Shown here: piece after piece, positions 1 to 13,795 of the stretch
How positions within the stretch are numbered: the stretch's first letter is position 1
Layout of the letters: each line of letters starts with the position of its first letter
Assembly (NCBI GenBank): GCA_964370985.1
Contig: CAYJLE010000004.1
Span: 53,809-117,808 of the forward strand
Direction: 5' to 3'
DNA length: 64,000 nucleotides
Source: JAHDVS01 sp964370985
GTDB lineage: Bacteria; Actinomycetota; Thermoleophilia; Gaiellales; Gaiellaceae
Notes under the pieces: generated by a model
The model's input: the letters and a program-made list of their open reading frames with translations, nothing else
Database searches by the model: none
What the model was told of the DNA's origin: nothing
Position numbers and translations under genes: made by a program

Positions 1-407
1 TGAAGGCGTACGAGGCAATCGTGAAGGGCGAGAACATCGCCGAGCCCTCGATCCCCGAGTCGTTCAAGGTGCTCCTCAAGGAGATGCAGTCACTCGCGCT
101 CGACGTGCAGGTGCTGTCGGAGGAGGGCGCAGAGGTTGTCGTCCGTGAGGAGGAGGACGAGCTGCTTCGCGCCGCGGAGGAGCTCGGCATCGACCTCTCG
201 CCCGGGTCGCTGCGGGCTGCGGCTCGCCCCCCGACCGCCGAGGAGGTGGAGGAGGGCCAGGACCGCACCGATGAGGCGGGTGAGCTGGCGCTCCCCGCAG
301 ACGAGGATCTCGGGGACATCGACGACCTGGGTGCCGAGCCGGCGCTCGCCGGCGAGGACGCGGTCGAGGCGGCCCCCGACCTCGCCGACGTCGAGATCGA
401 GGAATGA
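1..407 (+). CDS. rpoB: RNA polymerase beta subunit, C-terminal fragment (mirror copy)
   Basis: This is the last 135 or so codons of RpoB, truncated by the window start. It covers the conserved end of the beta subunit (region before and including the ES-FKVLLKEMQSL segment) followed by an acidic, Ala/Glu/Asp-rich tail of about 75 residues. It is base-for-base the mirror of 9786-10192. Because the complete gene exists on the minus strand, this fragment is probably part of the fold-back artefact and not a second gene. It ends with TGA at 405-407, about 100 bases before the rpoC start. Confidence 0.9.
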   Translation, partial: KAYEAIVKGENIAEPSIPESFKVLLKEMQSLALDVQVLSEEGAEVVVREEEDELLRAAEELGIDLSPGSLRAAARPPTAEEVEEGQDRTDEAGELALPADEDLGDIDDLGAEPALAGEDAVEAAPDLADVEIEE

Positions 408-507
408 CCGCCGCGGCGGCCCGTCGAACGATGGTCAACGTCCCGGGAAAGGAACGGCCCTTGCCGCGCAGACTTATCACCGCCGCCCGCCGAGACCGGA
501 GGGCGAG

Positions 508-3500
508 ATGATCGACATCAACCATTTCGATGCGATCCGCATCGGCCTCGCGTCCTCGAAGCTGATCCGCGACTGGTCGTCGGGCGAGGTCACGAAGCCC
601 GAGACGATCAACTACCGCACGCTCAAGCCCGAGAAGGACGGCCTGTTCTGCGAGCGCATCTTCGGTCCGACGAAGGACTGGGAGTGCTACTGCGGCAAGT
701 ACAAGCGCGTCCGCTACAAGGGCATCATCTGCGAGCGCTGCGGGGTCGAGGTGACCCGCCAGAAGGTCAGGCGCGAGCGCATGGGCCACATCGACCTGGC
801 CGCGCCCGTCTCGCACATCTGGTTCTTCAAGGGCGTTCCCAGCCGCATCGGCTACCTGCTAGACATCGCCCCCAAGGAGCTCGAGAAGGTGCTGTACTTC
901 GCGGCGTCGATCGTCACGAAGGTCGACCACGAGAAGCGTGCAGCCGACCTCGCCGACCTCGAGGACAAGGTCCGCGCCGAAGCCGAGCGGATCGCCGTTG
1001 ACCGGGATGAGCAGCTCGCGGCGCTCGAGCAGCGGCTCGCCCGGCGGCGCGACTACTTCGCCAAGGGCAAGGAGAAGGACTTCGACGAGGACGACGAGTT
1101 CTGGGCCCGGGGCCTGTCGGCGTGGGCCGAGGAACAGATGCTCCCGACCCTGGAGGATGCGCGCAAGCTCGTCGGGAACATCTTCGTCAGCGTCGCGAAC
1201 GAGGTCACGACCGAGGACTCGAAGAAGATCCGCGAGCTGGTCAGGCGCGCCGCCATCCGTGACGATCGGGCGGACCTGACCTCGCGCGAGCTCGACTCGG
1301 TCGCTCTCGCCGCCGGTCAGATCCGCGCTGCGCTCGCGTCCCTGGTCGCGGACGCGGAGAGCGCATCAGGATCGAAGAAGGGCGCGATCACGAAGCACGT
1401 GAACCGGGTGCAGGAAGCGCTGCTTGCCGGGGGCGAGCTCGAAGGCGACGACGCCGAGCTCGTTCGGGGCGTCGACGCCAGGAACCTCGAGAAGGCGCGC
1501 GGGCTCGGCAACGGGCTGCTCGCCGAGCTGCTCGCGACGGCTTCCACCGGCGCGTCACCCGAGGAGCTGCGTGAGCTCGCGAACGACCTCTGCCTCAAGG
1601 CGGAAGGGCGGATGCAGAAGGACGAGATGGACGCGATCGTCCAGTGGTCGCACAAGGTGCGCGAGATGTATCTCGACATGGAGTCGCGCCGCAGGGACGC
1701 CCACGAGGCCTCGATCGAGGCGGTGCGCCGCCTCGAGGAGACCTGGACGCGCTTCCGCGATCTGGAGCCGAAGGAGATCGTCAACGACGAGTTGATCTTC
1801 CGCGAGCTCAAGGAGCGCTTCGGGTCGTCGTACGGGTTCGGTGTTTACTTCGAGGGCGGCATGGGCGCGGAGGCGATCCGCAACCTGCTCCGCGATCTCG
1901 ACCTGAGCGCGGAGGCGGAGACGCTGCGGGAGACGATCCGCACCTCGAGGAGTCAGAAGCAGCAGCGCGCGATCAAGCGTCTCAAGGTTGTGAACGCGTT
2001 CATCAAGTCGGAGAACCGGCCGGAGTGGATGATCCTCGAGGCGGTGCCGGTGATCCCGCCCGAGCTGCGGCCGATGGTTCAGCTCGACGGCGGCCGCTTC
2101 GCGACGAGCGACCTCAACGACCTCTATCGCCGCGTGATCAACCGCAACAACCGACTCAAGCGCCTGCTCGATCTCGGCGCGCCCGAGATCATCGTCAACA
2201 ACGAGAAGCGCATGCTCCAGGAGGCCGTCGACGCGCTCTTCGACAACGGGCGCCGCGGGCGGGCCGTGACCGGCCCGGGCAACCGTCCCCTGAAGTCGCT
2301 CTCGGACATGCTCAAGGGCAAGCAGGGCCGGTTCCGCCAGAACCTGCTCGGGAAGCGCGTGGACTACTCCGGGCGCTCCGTGATCGTCGCCGGCCCGAAG
2401 CTCAGGCTGCACCAGTGCGGCCTGCCGAAGCTGATGGCACTCGAGCTGTTCAAGCCGTTCATCATGAGCCGGCTCGTCGAGCGCAAGGCGGTTCAGAACA
2501 TCAAGGCCGCGAAGAAGATGGTCGAGTCGATGGTGCCCGAGGTGTGGGACGTCCTCGAGGAGGTGATCACCGAGCACCCGGTGCTCCTGAACCGCGCGCC
2601 GACGCTGCACCGCCTCGGCATCCAGGCGTTCGAGCCGGTGCTCGTCGAGGGCAAGGCGATCCAGATCCACCCGCTCGTCTGCCACGCCTTCAACGCGGAC
2701 TTCGACGGCGACCAGATGGCGGTGCACCTGCCGCTGTCCGCGGAGGCGCAGGCGGAGGCGCGGGTGCTCATGCTCTCCGCGAACAACATCCTCTCGCCGG
2801 CACACGGCAAGGCGCTCGCGACTCCGACCCAGGACATGATCCTCGGCTGCTACTACCTGACGTACTCCGTGGACGACGATGGTGCGCCGGCCGGCGCGAC
2901 CGCCCGGCGGCCGAAGCGGTTCGCCTCCGAGGACGAGGTGATCCTCGCGCTCGAGGCGCGCCAGGAGGGCGTTGGCCTGCAGGATCCGATCGAGTACCGC
3001 TGGAACGGCGAGCTGATGCAGACGACGCCGGGGCGCGTGATCTTCAACGAGGAGGTCTGCCGCGCGCTCGAGTCGTCGATGGGAGCGGCGTTCGTGCGCG
3101 ACCGCGTGACGTTCCACAACCACACGCTCGGCAAGCGGGAGATGAGCGATCTGATCTCGGAGCTCGTCGACGAGTTCGGCGCGCACCGACTCGCCCCTGT
3201 GCTCGACACGATCAAGCAGCTCGGGTTCGACTACGCGACCAGGGCCGGCATCACGGTCTCGAAGAACGACATCGTGATCCCGCCGAACAAGGAGGAGATC
3301 CTCCAGGGCTACGAGGGCCAGGTGCAGGTGATCGAGCGCAACTACGAGCGCGGCCTGATCACCGAGCAGGAGCGCCACGAGGCGATCGTCCAGGTCTGGA
3401 CCGAGGCGACGGACGAGGTCGCGGACGCGATGGAGAAGACGCTCTGGAAGCTGAACCCGATCTACATGATGGCCAACTCCGGCGCCCGTGGCTCCTTCAA

Positions 3501-5079
3501 GCAGATCCGCCAGCTCGCCGGCATGCGCGGCCTGATGGCGAATCCGAAGGGCGAGATCATCGAGCGCCCGATCAAGGCGAACTTCATGGAGGGCCTGTCG
3601 GTGCTCGAGTACTTCATCTCGACGCACGGCGCTCGCAAGGGGCTGGCGGACACGGCGCTTCGCACCGCGGACTCCGGGTACCTGACGCGGCGGCTCGTGG
3701 ACGTGTCGCAGGACGTGATCGTCCGCGATGAGGACTGCGGCACAGCCGAGTACATCGAGCTCCCCCTGCTCGCACCGGAAGGCGGGCTCAACCGCTCTGT
3801 CGCCGGCAGGGTGATCCTCGAGGACGTTCACAAGCTCCTGGCGAGCGGCAAGCCCGGCAAGACCGTGCTGCTCGCGCAGGACGACGTCACGACCATGAAG
3901 CTCCTGAAGGTCGTCCGCGAAGAGCTCGGCGATGCTGCGGAGGGCTTCAGGGTGCCGGTACGCTCGGTGCTCAAGTGCCGGAGCGAGTTCGGAGTCTGCC
4001 GGAAGTGCTACGGGGTCTTCCTCGCGACCGACGAGATGTGTGAGATCGGCGACGCGGTCGGGATCATCGCCGCCCAGTCGATCGGCGAGCCGGGCACCCA
4101 GCTCACCATGCGCACGTTCCACACGGGGGGCGTCGCGGGTGCCGACATCACCCACGGCCTGCCGCGGGTGGTCGAGATCTTCGAGGCGCGCAACCCGAAG
4201 GGGGCCGCGACCCTGGCGGGCCTGGCGGGTCGCGTCGAGATCGAGGACACGGAGCGCGGGCCGAAGGTGCGGATCGTTCCGGCAGGCGTCGACGAGAGCG
4301 GCGAGCCGCTCCAGCCGCGCGAGTACCAGCTGCCCCGGCGCACGCGCCTGCTCGTCGCGGCCGGGCAGCTCGTCGAGGCCGGAGACCCCATGCACGACGG
4401 CTCGCGGTCGCCGGCCGAGCTGCTCCAGCTCAAGGGCGCGACTCCGACCGAGCTCTACCTGGTCGACGAGGTACAGCGGGTGTACAAGTCGCAGGGGGTC
4501 GACATCCACGACAAGCACATCGAGCTGATCGTGCGCCAGATGATGAAGAAGGTGCGCGTGGACGCGTCCGGCGACACCGACCTGCTGCCGGGCGAGCTGA
4601 CGGATCGCGTCCGCCTCGAGCGGGAGAACGCGCGCATGCGCGCGGAGGGCGGCGAGGAGGCGACGTTCGAGCCTGTCATCCTCGGGATCACGAAGGCCTC
4701 CCTCGCCACCGAGTCGTTCCTGTCCGCGGCCTCCTTCCAGGAGACGACCAAGGTCCTCACCGATGCCGCAATCGAGGGCAAGAAGGACAACCTGCTCGGG
4801 CTGAAGGAGAACGTGATCATCGGCAAGCTGATCCCGGCCGCGACCGGCCTCAGGAAGTACCGGTCGCTCGAGATCGCACCGTCCGAGCAGATCCCGATCT
4901 CCGCCTACGCGCGGCCGGAGACCGAGGAGCAGCTGCTCGCGGCGCTCGAGGAGATCGGTGCGGACGGTGGCGGGCTCGCCGGCTTCGACCTCGATCTCGA
5001 GGGTCCGTCCGGAAACGGCGCGGAGCTCTCGTCGCTCGAGGCCGAAGAGGTGCCGGAGGTCGACAGCCCCGAGGAGTAG
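508..5079 (+). CDS. rpoC: RNA polymerase beta-prime subunit (mirror copy)
   Basis: Beta-prime catalytic subunit of RNA polymerase, 1,523 residues. The start is ATG 508, behind GGAGGGCGAG; the reading frame is open further upstream but that stretch is not conserved. Visible motifs are the N-terminal zinc site C60/C62/C75/C78, the Mg-binding NADFDGDQM at about 729-737, and the second zinc site C1077/C1157/C1164/C1167. Residues of about 132-451 hold an enlarged helical, Glu/Arg/Ala-rich insertion at the place of the actinobacterial beta-prime insert. The sequence is identical to 5114-9685; only one copy is expected in the real genome, and this left-arm copy is the more suspect. Confidence 0.9.
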   Translation: MIDINHFDAIRIGLASSKLIRDWSSGEVTKPETINYRTLKPEKDGLFCERIFGPTKDWECYCGKYKRVRYKGIICERCGVEVTRQKVRRERMGHIDLAAPVSHIWFFKGVPSRIGYLLDIAPKELEKVLYFAASIVTKVDHEKRAADLADLEDKVRAEAERIAVDRDEQLAALEQRLARRRDYFAKGKEKDFDEDDEFWARGLSAWAEEQMLPTLEDARKLVGNIFVSVANEVTTEDSKKIRELVRRAAIRDDRADLTSRELDSVALAAGQIRAALASLVADAESASGSKKGAITKHVNRVQEALLAGGELEGDDAELVRGVDARNLEKARGLGNGLLAELLATASTGASPEELRELANDLCLKAEGRMQKDEMDAIVQWSHKVREMYLDMESRRRDAHEASIEAVRRLEETWTRFRDLEPKEIVNDELIFRELKERFGSSYGFGVYFEGGMGAEAIRNLLRDLDLSAEAETLRETIRTSRSQKQQRAIKRLKVVNAFIKSENRPEWMILEAVPVIPPELRPMVQLDGGRFATSDLNDLYRRVINRNNRLKRLLDLGAPEIIVNNEKRMLQEAVDALFDNGRRGRAVTGPGNRPLKSLSDMLKGKQGRFRQNLLGKRVDYSGRSVIVAGPKLRLHQCGLPKLMALELFKPFIMSRLVERKAVQNIKAAKKMVESMVPEVWDVLEEVITEHPVLLNRAPTLHRLGIQAFEPVLVEGKAIQIHPLVCHAFNADFDGDQMAVHLPLSAEAQAEARVLMLSANNILSPAHGKALATPTQDMILGCYYLTYSVDDDGAPAGATARRPKRFASEDEVILALEARQEGVGLQDPIEYRWNGELMQTTPGRVIFNEEVCRALESSMGAAFVRDRVTFHNHTLGKREMSDLISELVDEFGAHRLAPVLDTIKQLGFDYATRAGITVSKNDIVIPPNKEEILQGYEGQVQVIERNYERGLITEQERHEAIVQVWTEATDEVADAMEKTLWKLNPIYMMANSGARGSFKQIRQLAGMRGLMANPKGEIIERPIKANFMEGLSVLEYFISTHGARKGLADTALRTADSGYLTRRLVDVSQDVIVRDEDCGTAEYIELPLLAPEGGLNRSVAGRVILEDVHKLLASGKPGKTVLLAQDDVTTMKLLKVVREELGDAAEGFRVPVRSVLKCRSEFGVCRKCYGVFLATDEMCEIGDAVGIIAAQSIGEPGTQLTMRTFHTGGVAGADITHGLPRVVEIFEARNPKGAATLAGLAGRVEIEDTERGPKVRIVPAGVDESGEPLQPREYQLPRRTRLLVAAGQLVEAGDPMHDGSRSPAELLQLKGATPTELYLVDEVQRVYKSQGVDIHDKHIELIVRQMMKKVRVDASGDTDLLPGELTDRVRLERENARMRAEGGEEATFEPVILGITKASLATESFLSAASFQETTKVLTDAAIEGKKDNLLGLKENVIIGKLIPAATGLRKYRSLEIAPSEQIPISAYARPETEEQLLAALEEIGADGGGLAGFDLDLEGPSGNGAELSSLEAEEVPEVDSPEE

Positions 5080-5113
5080 CGGTTTGCACCGCGCGGCCGC
5101 GCGGTGCAAACCG
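5080..5113. terminator. Palindromic hairpin at the axis behind rpoC
   Basis: The 34 bases between the two rpoC stop codons form a perfect palindrome (CGGTTTGCACCGCGCGG and its complement) around a GCGGCCGC core. The half-sequence CGGTTTGCACCGCGC may be one arm of a genuine rpoC terminator hairpin. A strong hairpin here would also be the natural point for a sequencing read or assembly path to turn back on itself. There is no T-tract. Confidence 0.5.
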
Positions 5114-8100
5114 CTACTCCTCGGGGCTGTCGACCTCCGGCACCTCTTCGGCCTCGAGCGACGAGAGCTCCGCGCCGTTTCCGGACGGACCCTCGAGATC
5201 GAGGTCGAAGCCGGCGAGCCCGCCACCGTCCGCACCGATCTCCTCGAGCGCCGCGAGCAGCTGCTCCTCGGTCTCCGGCCGCGCGTAGGCGGAGATCGGG
5301 ATCTGCTCGGACGGTGCGATCTCGAGCGACCGGTACTTCCTGAGGCCGGTCGCGGCCGGGATCAGCTTGCCGATGATCACGTTCTCCTTCAGCCCGAGCA
5401 GGTTGTCCTTCTTGCCCTCGATTGCGGCATCGGTGAGGACCTTGGTCGTCTCCTGGAAGGAGGCCGCGGACAGGAACGACTCGGTGGCGAGGGAGGCCTT
5501 CGTGATCCCGAGGATGACAGGCTCGAACGTCGCCTCCTCGCCGCCCTCCGCGCGCATGCGCGCGTTCTCCCGCTCGAGGCGGACGCGATCCGTCAGCTCG
5601 CCCGGCAGCAGGTCGGTGTCGCCGGACGCGTCCACGCGCACCTTCTTCATCATCTGGCGCACGATCAGCTCGATGTGCTTGTCGTGGATGTCGACCCCCT
5701 GCGACTTGTACACCCGCTGTACCTCGTCGACCAGGTAGAGCTCGGTCGGAGTCGCGCCCTTGAGCTGGAGCAGCTCGGCCGGCGACCGCGAGCCGTCGTG
5801 CATGGGGTCTCCGGCCTCGACGAGCTGCCCGGCCGCGACGAGCAGGCGCGTGCGCCGGGGCAGCTGGTACTCGCGCGGCTGGAGCGGCTCGCCGCTCTCG
5901 TCGACGCCTGCCGGAACGATCCGCACCTTCGGCCCGCGCTCCGTGTCCTCGATCTCGACGCGACCCGCCAGGCCCGCCAGGGTCGCGGCCCCCTTCGGGT
6001 TGCGCGCCTCGAAGATCTCGACCACCCGCGGCAGGCCGTGGGTGATGTCGGCACCCGCGACGCCCCCCGTGTGGAACGTGCGCATGGTGAGCTGGGTGCC
6101 CGGCTCGCCGATCGACTGGGCGGCGATGATCCCGACCGCGTCGCCGATCTCACACATCTCGTCGGTCGCGAGGAAGACCCCGTAGCACTTCCGGCAGACT
6201 CCGAACTCGCTCCGGCACTTGAGCACCGAGCGTACCGGCACCCTGAAGCCCTCCGCAGCATCGCCGAGCTCTTCGCGGACGACCTTCAGGAGCTTCATGG
6301 TCGTGACGTCGTCCTGCGCGAGCAGCACGGTCTTGCCGGGCTTGCCGCTCGCCAGGAGCTTGTGAACGTCCTCGAGGATCACCCTGCCGGCGACAGAGCG
6401 GTTGAGCCCGCCTTCCGGTGCGAGCAGGGGGAGCTCGATGTACTCGGCTGTGCCGCAGTCCTCATCGCGGACGATCACGTCCTGCGACACGTCCACGAGC
6501 CGCCGCGTCAGGTACCCGGAGTCCGCGGTGCGAAGCGCCGTGTCCGCCAGCCCCTTGCGAGCGCCGTGCGTCGAGATGAAGTACTCGAGCACCGACAGGC
6601 CCTCCATGAAGTTCGCCTTGATCGGGCGCTCGATGATCTCGCCCTTCGGATTCGCCATCAGGCCGCGCATGCCGGCGAGCTGGCGGATCTGCTTGAAGGA
6701 GCCACGGGCGCCGGAGTTGGCCATCATGTAGATCGGGTTCAGCTTCCAGAGCGTCTTCTCCATCGCGTCCGCGACCTCGTCCGTCGCCTCGGTCCAGACC
6801 TGGACGATCGCCTCGTGGCGCTCCTGCTCGGTGATCAGGCCGCGCTCGTAGTTGCGCTCGATCACCTGCACCTGGCCCTCGTAGCCCTGGAGGATCTCCT
6901 CCTTGTTCGGCGGGATCACGATGTCGTTCTTCGAGACCGTGATGCCGGCCCTGGTCGCGTAGTCGAACCCGAGCTGCTTGATCGTGTCGAGCACAGGGGC
7001 GAGTCGGTGCGCGCCGAACTCGTCGACGAGCTCCGAGATCAGATCGCTCATCTCCCGCTTGCCGAGCGTGTGGTTGTGGAACGTCACGCGGTCGCGCACG
7101 AACGCCGCTCCCATCGACGACTCGAGCGCGCGGCAGACCTCCTCGTTGAAGATCACGCGCCCCGGCGTCGTCTGCATCAGCTCGCCGTTCCAGCGGTACT
7201 CGATCGGATCCTGCAGGCCAACGCCCTCCTGGCGCGCCTCGAGCGCGAGGATCACCTCGTCCTCGGAGGCGAACCGCTTCGGCCGCCGGGCGGTCGCGCC
7301 GGCCGGCGCACCATCGTCGTCCACGGAGTACGTCAGGTAGTAGCAGCCGAGGATCATGTCCTGGGTCGGAGTCGCGAGCGCCTTGCCGTGTGCCGGCGAG
7401 AGGATGTTGTTCGCGGAGAGCATGAGCACCCGCGCCTCCGCCTGCGCCTCCGCGGACAGCGGCAGGTGCACCGCCATCTGGTCGCCGTCGAAGTCCGCGT
7501 TGAAGGCGTGGCAGACGAGCGGGTGGATCTGGATCGCCTTGCCCTCGACGAGCACCGGCTCGAACGCCTGGATGCCGAGGCGGTGCAGCGTCGGCGCGCG
7601 GTTCAGGAGCACCGGGTGCTCGGTGATCACCTCCTCGAGGACGTCCCACACCTCGGGCACCATCGACTCGACCATCTTCTTCGCGGCCTTGATGTTCTGA
7701 ACCGCCTTGCGCTCGACGAGCCGGCTCATGATGAACGGCTTGAACAGCTCGAGTGCCATCAGCTTCGGCAGGCCGCACTGGTGCAGCCTGAGCTTCGGGC
7801 CGGCGACGATCACGGAGCGCCCGGAGTAGTCCACGCGCTTCCCGAGCAGGTTCTGGCGGAACCGGCCCTGCTTGCCCTTGAGCATGTCCGAGAGCGACTT
7901 CAGGGGACGGTTGCCCGGGCCGGTCACGGCCCGCCCGCGGCGCCCGTTGTCGAAGAGCGCGTCGACGGCCTCCTGGAGCATGCGCTTCTCGTTGTTGACG
8001 ATGATCTCGGGCGCGCCGAGATCGAGCAGGCGCTTGAGTCGGTTGTTGCGGTTGATCACGCGGCGATAGAGGTCGTTGAGGTCGCTCGTCGCGAAGCGGC

Positions 8101-9685
8101 CGCCGTCGAGCTGAACCATCGGCCGCAGCTCGGGCGGGATCACCGGCACCGCCTCGAGGATCATCCACTCCGGCCGGTTCTCCGACTTGATGAACGCGTT
8201 CACAACCTTGAGACGCTTGATCGCGCGCTGCTGCTTCTGACTCCTCGAGGTGCGGATCGTCTCCCGCAGCGTCTCCGCCTCCGCGCTCAGGTCGAGATCG
8301 CGGAGCAGGTTGCGGATCGCCTCCGCGCCCATGCCGCCCTCGAAGTAAACACCGAACCCGTACGACGACCCGAAGCGCTCCTTGAGCTCGCGGAAGATCA
8401 ACTCGTCGTTGACGATCTCCTTCGGCTCCAGATCGCGGAAGCGCGTCCAGGTCTCCTCGAGGCGGCGCACCGCCTCGATCGAGGCCTCGTGGGCGTCCCT
8501 GCGGCGCGACTCCATGTCGAGATACATCTCGCGCACCTTGTGCGACCACTGGACGATCGCGTCCATCTCGTCCTTCTGCATCCGCCCTTCCGCCTTGAGG
8601 CAGAGGTCGTTCGCGAGCTCACGCAGCTCCTCGGGTGACGCGCCGGTGGAAGCCGTCGCGAGCAGCTCGGCGAGCAGCCCGTTGCCGAGCCCGCGCGCCT
8701 TCTCGAGGTTCCTGGCGTCGACGCCCCGAACGAGCTCGGCGTCGTCGCCTTCGAGCTCGCCCCCGGCAAGCAGCGCTTCCTGCACCCGGTTCACGTGCTT
8801 CGTGATCGCGCCCTTCTTCGATCCTGATGCGCTCTCCGCGTCCGCGACCAGGGACGCGAGCGCAGCGCGGATCTGACCGGCGGCGAGAGCGACCGAGTCG
8901 AGCTCGCGCGAGGTCAGGTCCGCCCGATCGTCACGGATGGCGGCGCGCCTGACCAGCTCGCGGATCTTCTTCGAGTCCTCGGTCGTGACCTCGTTCGCGA
9001 CGCTGACGAAGATGTTCCCGACGAGCTTGCGCGCATCCTCCAGGGTCGGGAGCATCTGTTCCTCGGCCCACGCCGACAGGCCCCGGGCCCAGAACTCGTC
9101 GTCCTCGTCGAAGTCCTTCTCCTTGCCCTTGGCGAAGTAGTCGCGCCGCCGGGCGAGCCGCTGCTCGAGCGCCGCGAGCTGCTCATCCCGGTCAACGGCG
9201 ATCCGCTCGGCTTCGGCGCGGACCTTGTCCTCGAGGTCGGCGAGGTCGGCTGCACGCTTCTCGTGGTCGACCTTCGTGACGATCGACGCCGCGAAGTACA
9301 GCACCTTCTCGAGCTCCTTGGGGGCGATGTCTAGCAGGTAGCCGATGCGGCTGGGAACGCCCTTGAAGAACCAGATGTGCGAGACGGGCGCGGCCAGGTC
9401 GATGTGGCCCATGCGCTCGCGCCTGACCTTCTGGCGGGTCACCTCGACCCCGCAGCGCTCGCAGATGATGCCCTTGTAGCGGACGCGCTTGTACTTGCCG
9501 CAGTAGCACTCCCAGTCCTTCGTCGGACCGAAGATGCGCTCGCAGAACAGGCCGTCCTTCTCGGGCTTGAGCGTGCGGTAGTTGATCGTCTCGGGCTTCG
9601 TGACCTCGCCCGACGACCAGTCGCGGATCAGCTTCGAGGACGCGAGGCCGATGCGGATCGCATCGAAATGGTTGATGTCGATCAT
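5114..9685 (-). CDS. rpoC: RNA polymerase beta-prime subunit
   Basis: This copy of the 1,523-residue beta-prime subunit lies directly downstream of the complete rpoB (100-base gap) on the minus strand, the canonical rpoB-rpoC order, and is the one to treat as the real gene. It has ATG at 9685 behind a GGAGGG-type ribosome site. It carries both zinc sites and the NADFDGDQM active-site loop. Mycobacterium tuberculosis RpoC has about 1,316 residues; the extra length is almost all in the insertion between VLYF (about 128) and MGAEA (about 452). Its 3' end coincides with the palindrome axis, so the true downstream sequence is not visible here. Confidence 0.95.
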   Translation of the reverse strand: MIDINHFDAIRIGLASSKLIRDWSSGEVTKPETINYRTLKPEKDGLFCERIFGPTKDWECYCGKYKRVRYKGIICERCGVEVTRQKVRRERMGHIDLAAPVSHIWFFKGVPSRIGYLLDIAPKELEKVLYFAASIVTKVDHEKRAADLADLEDKVRAEAERIAVDRDEQLAALEQRLARRRDYFAKGKEKDFDEDDEFWARGLSAWAEEQMLPTLEDARKLVGNIFVSVANEVTTEDSKKIRELVRRAAIRDDRADLTSRELDSVALAAGQIRAALASLVADAESASGSKKGAITKHVNRVQEALLAGGELEGDDAELVRGVDARNLEKARGLGNGLLAELLATASTGASPEELRELANDLCLKAEGRMQKDEMDAIVQWSHKVREMYLDMESRRRDAHEASIEAVRRLEETWTRFRDLEPKEIVNDELIFRELKERFGSSYGFGVYFEGGMGAEAIRNLLRDLDLSAEAETLRETIRTSRSQKQQRAIKRLKVVNAFIKSENRPEWMILEAVPVIPPELRPMVQLDGGRFATSDLNDLYRRVINRNNRLKRLLDLGAPEIIVNNEKRMLQEAVDALFDNGRRGRAVTGPGNRPLKSLSDMLKGKQGRFRQNLLGKRVDYSGRSVIVAGPKLRLHQCGLPKLMALELFKPFIMSRLVERKAVQNIKAAKKMVESMVPEVWDVLEEVITEHPVLLNRAPTLHRLGIQAFEPVLVEGKAIQIHPLVCHAFNADFDGDQMAVHLPLSAEAQAEARVLMLSANNILSPAHGKALATPTQDMILGCYYLTYSVDDDGAPAGATARRPKRFASEDEVILALEARQEGVGLQDPIEYRWNGELMQTTPGRVIFNEEVCRALESSMGAAFVRDRVTFHNHTLGKREMSDLISELVDEFGAHRLAPVLDTIKQLGFDYATRAGITVSKNDIVIPPNKEEILQGYEGQVQVIERNYERGLITEQERHEAIVQVWTEATDEVADAMEKTLWKLNPIYMMANSGARGSFKQIRQLAGMRGLMANPKGEIIERPIKANFMEGLSVLEYFISTHGARKGLADTALRTADSGYLTRRLVDVSQDVIVRDEDCGTAEYIELPLLAPEGGLNRSVAGRVILEDVHKLLASGKPGKTVLLAQDDVTTMKLLKVVREELGDAAEGFRVPVRSVLKCRSEFGVCRKCYGVFLATDEMCEIGDAVGIIAAQSIGEPGTQLTMRTFHTGGVAGADITHGLPRVVEIFEARNPKGAATLAGLAGRVEIEDTERGPKVRIVPAGVDESGEPLQPREYQLPRRTRLLVAAGQLVEAGDPMHDGSRSPAELLQLKGATPTELYLVDEVQRVYKSQGVDIHDKHIELIVRQMMKKVRVDASGDTDLLPGELTDRVRLERENARMRAEGGEEATFEPVILGITKASLATESFLSAASFQETTKVLTDAAIEGKKDNLLGLKENVIIGKLIPAATGLRKYRSLEIAPSEQIPISAYARPETEEQLLAALEEIGADGGGLAGFDLDLEGPSGNGAELSSLEAEEVPEVDSPEE

Positions 9686-9785
9686 CTCGCCCTCCGGTCT
9701 CGGCGGGCGGCGGTGATAAGTCTGCGCGGCAAGGGCCGTTCCTTTCCCGGGACGTTGACCATCGTTCGACGGGCCGCCGCGGCGG

Positions 9786-13394
<3,609 letters not shown>

Positions 13395-13470
13395 AAGCGG
13401 CGACCTCCCTCCGGGCAGGGTCAAACGAACAACGGGCGTGCAGACACGCGAAACGGCGGCGCGACTAGCA

Positions 13471-13500
13471 AGCGTAGCAGACGCATCGGAGCGGCCGCAA
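13471..13500 (-). promoter_or_regulatory. Candidate rpoB promoter
   Basis: Read on the minus strand, TTGCGG and TACGCT are separated by 18 bases, about 77 bases before the TTG start of rpoB. It would give rpoBC its own promoter, which would be needed because the metal operon separates it from rplL. Confidence 0.4.
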
Positions 13501-13591
13501 GCGAGGCCCTTGCGGGCCCGCATACGTTCCACAGAACTGTAGACCGGCCTGTGGAAAAACGCAAGCCCGGGCGGGTCATCGACCTGCCCTG

Positions 13592-13667
13592 CCCACCGCC
13601 ACGCGAGAGACGACGTCGCAACGGCCGCGGCCGTCATGCCCCGGCCTGACCCACCGCCACGCGAGAG
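13592..13667. repeat. 18-base direct repeat
   Basis: CCCACCGCCACGCGAGAG occurs at 13592-13609 and again at 13650-13667, 58 bases apart, in the rpoB upstream region. The role is unknown; it may be a protein-binding site pair or a remnant of a small duplication. Confidence 0.7.
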
Positions 13668-13755
13668 CGTGCGTCGCTAACCCGACGGCGTGGCCTCCGC
13701 CGACGCGGTGGCGCGCGGGTGGCCCGCACGGCCGGGGCGAGCGCCGCGAGCGCGC

Positions 13756-13784
13756 TTTCCGTCACAATTCTTTCGAGGTACACT
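13756..13784 (+). promoter_or_regulatory. Candidate promoter of the oxidase-ZIP operon
   Basis: TTTCCG and TACACT are separated by 17 bases; the -10 is good, the -35 weak. The predicted start of transcription (about 13791) lies just before the palindrome 13796-13809, so a bound repressor could block it. Confidence 0.4.
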
Positions 13785-13795
13785 CAAACCAATGA

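Noticed and set aside
508..5079. A true second rpoC gene (natural duplication)
   Set aside because: There is no base difference between copies, the axis has no spacer, and the left arm lacks a complete rpoB. An artefact is simpler.
1555..5235. Very long open frame opposite rpoC (about 1,200 codons), and its mirror at 4958-8638
   Set aside because: It is the antisense shadow of rpoC, rich in Arg, Leu, Asp and His as expected when high-GC codons are read backwards. No protein motif is present, and rpoC is certain.
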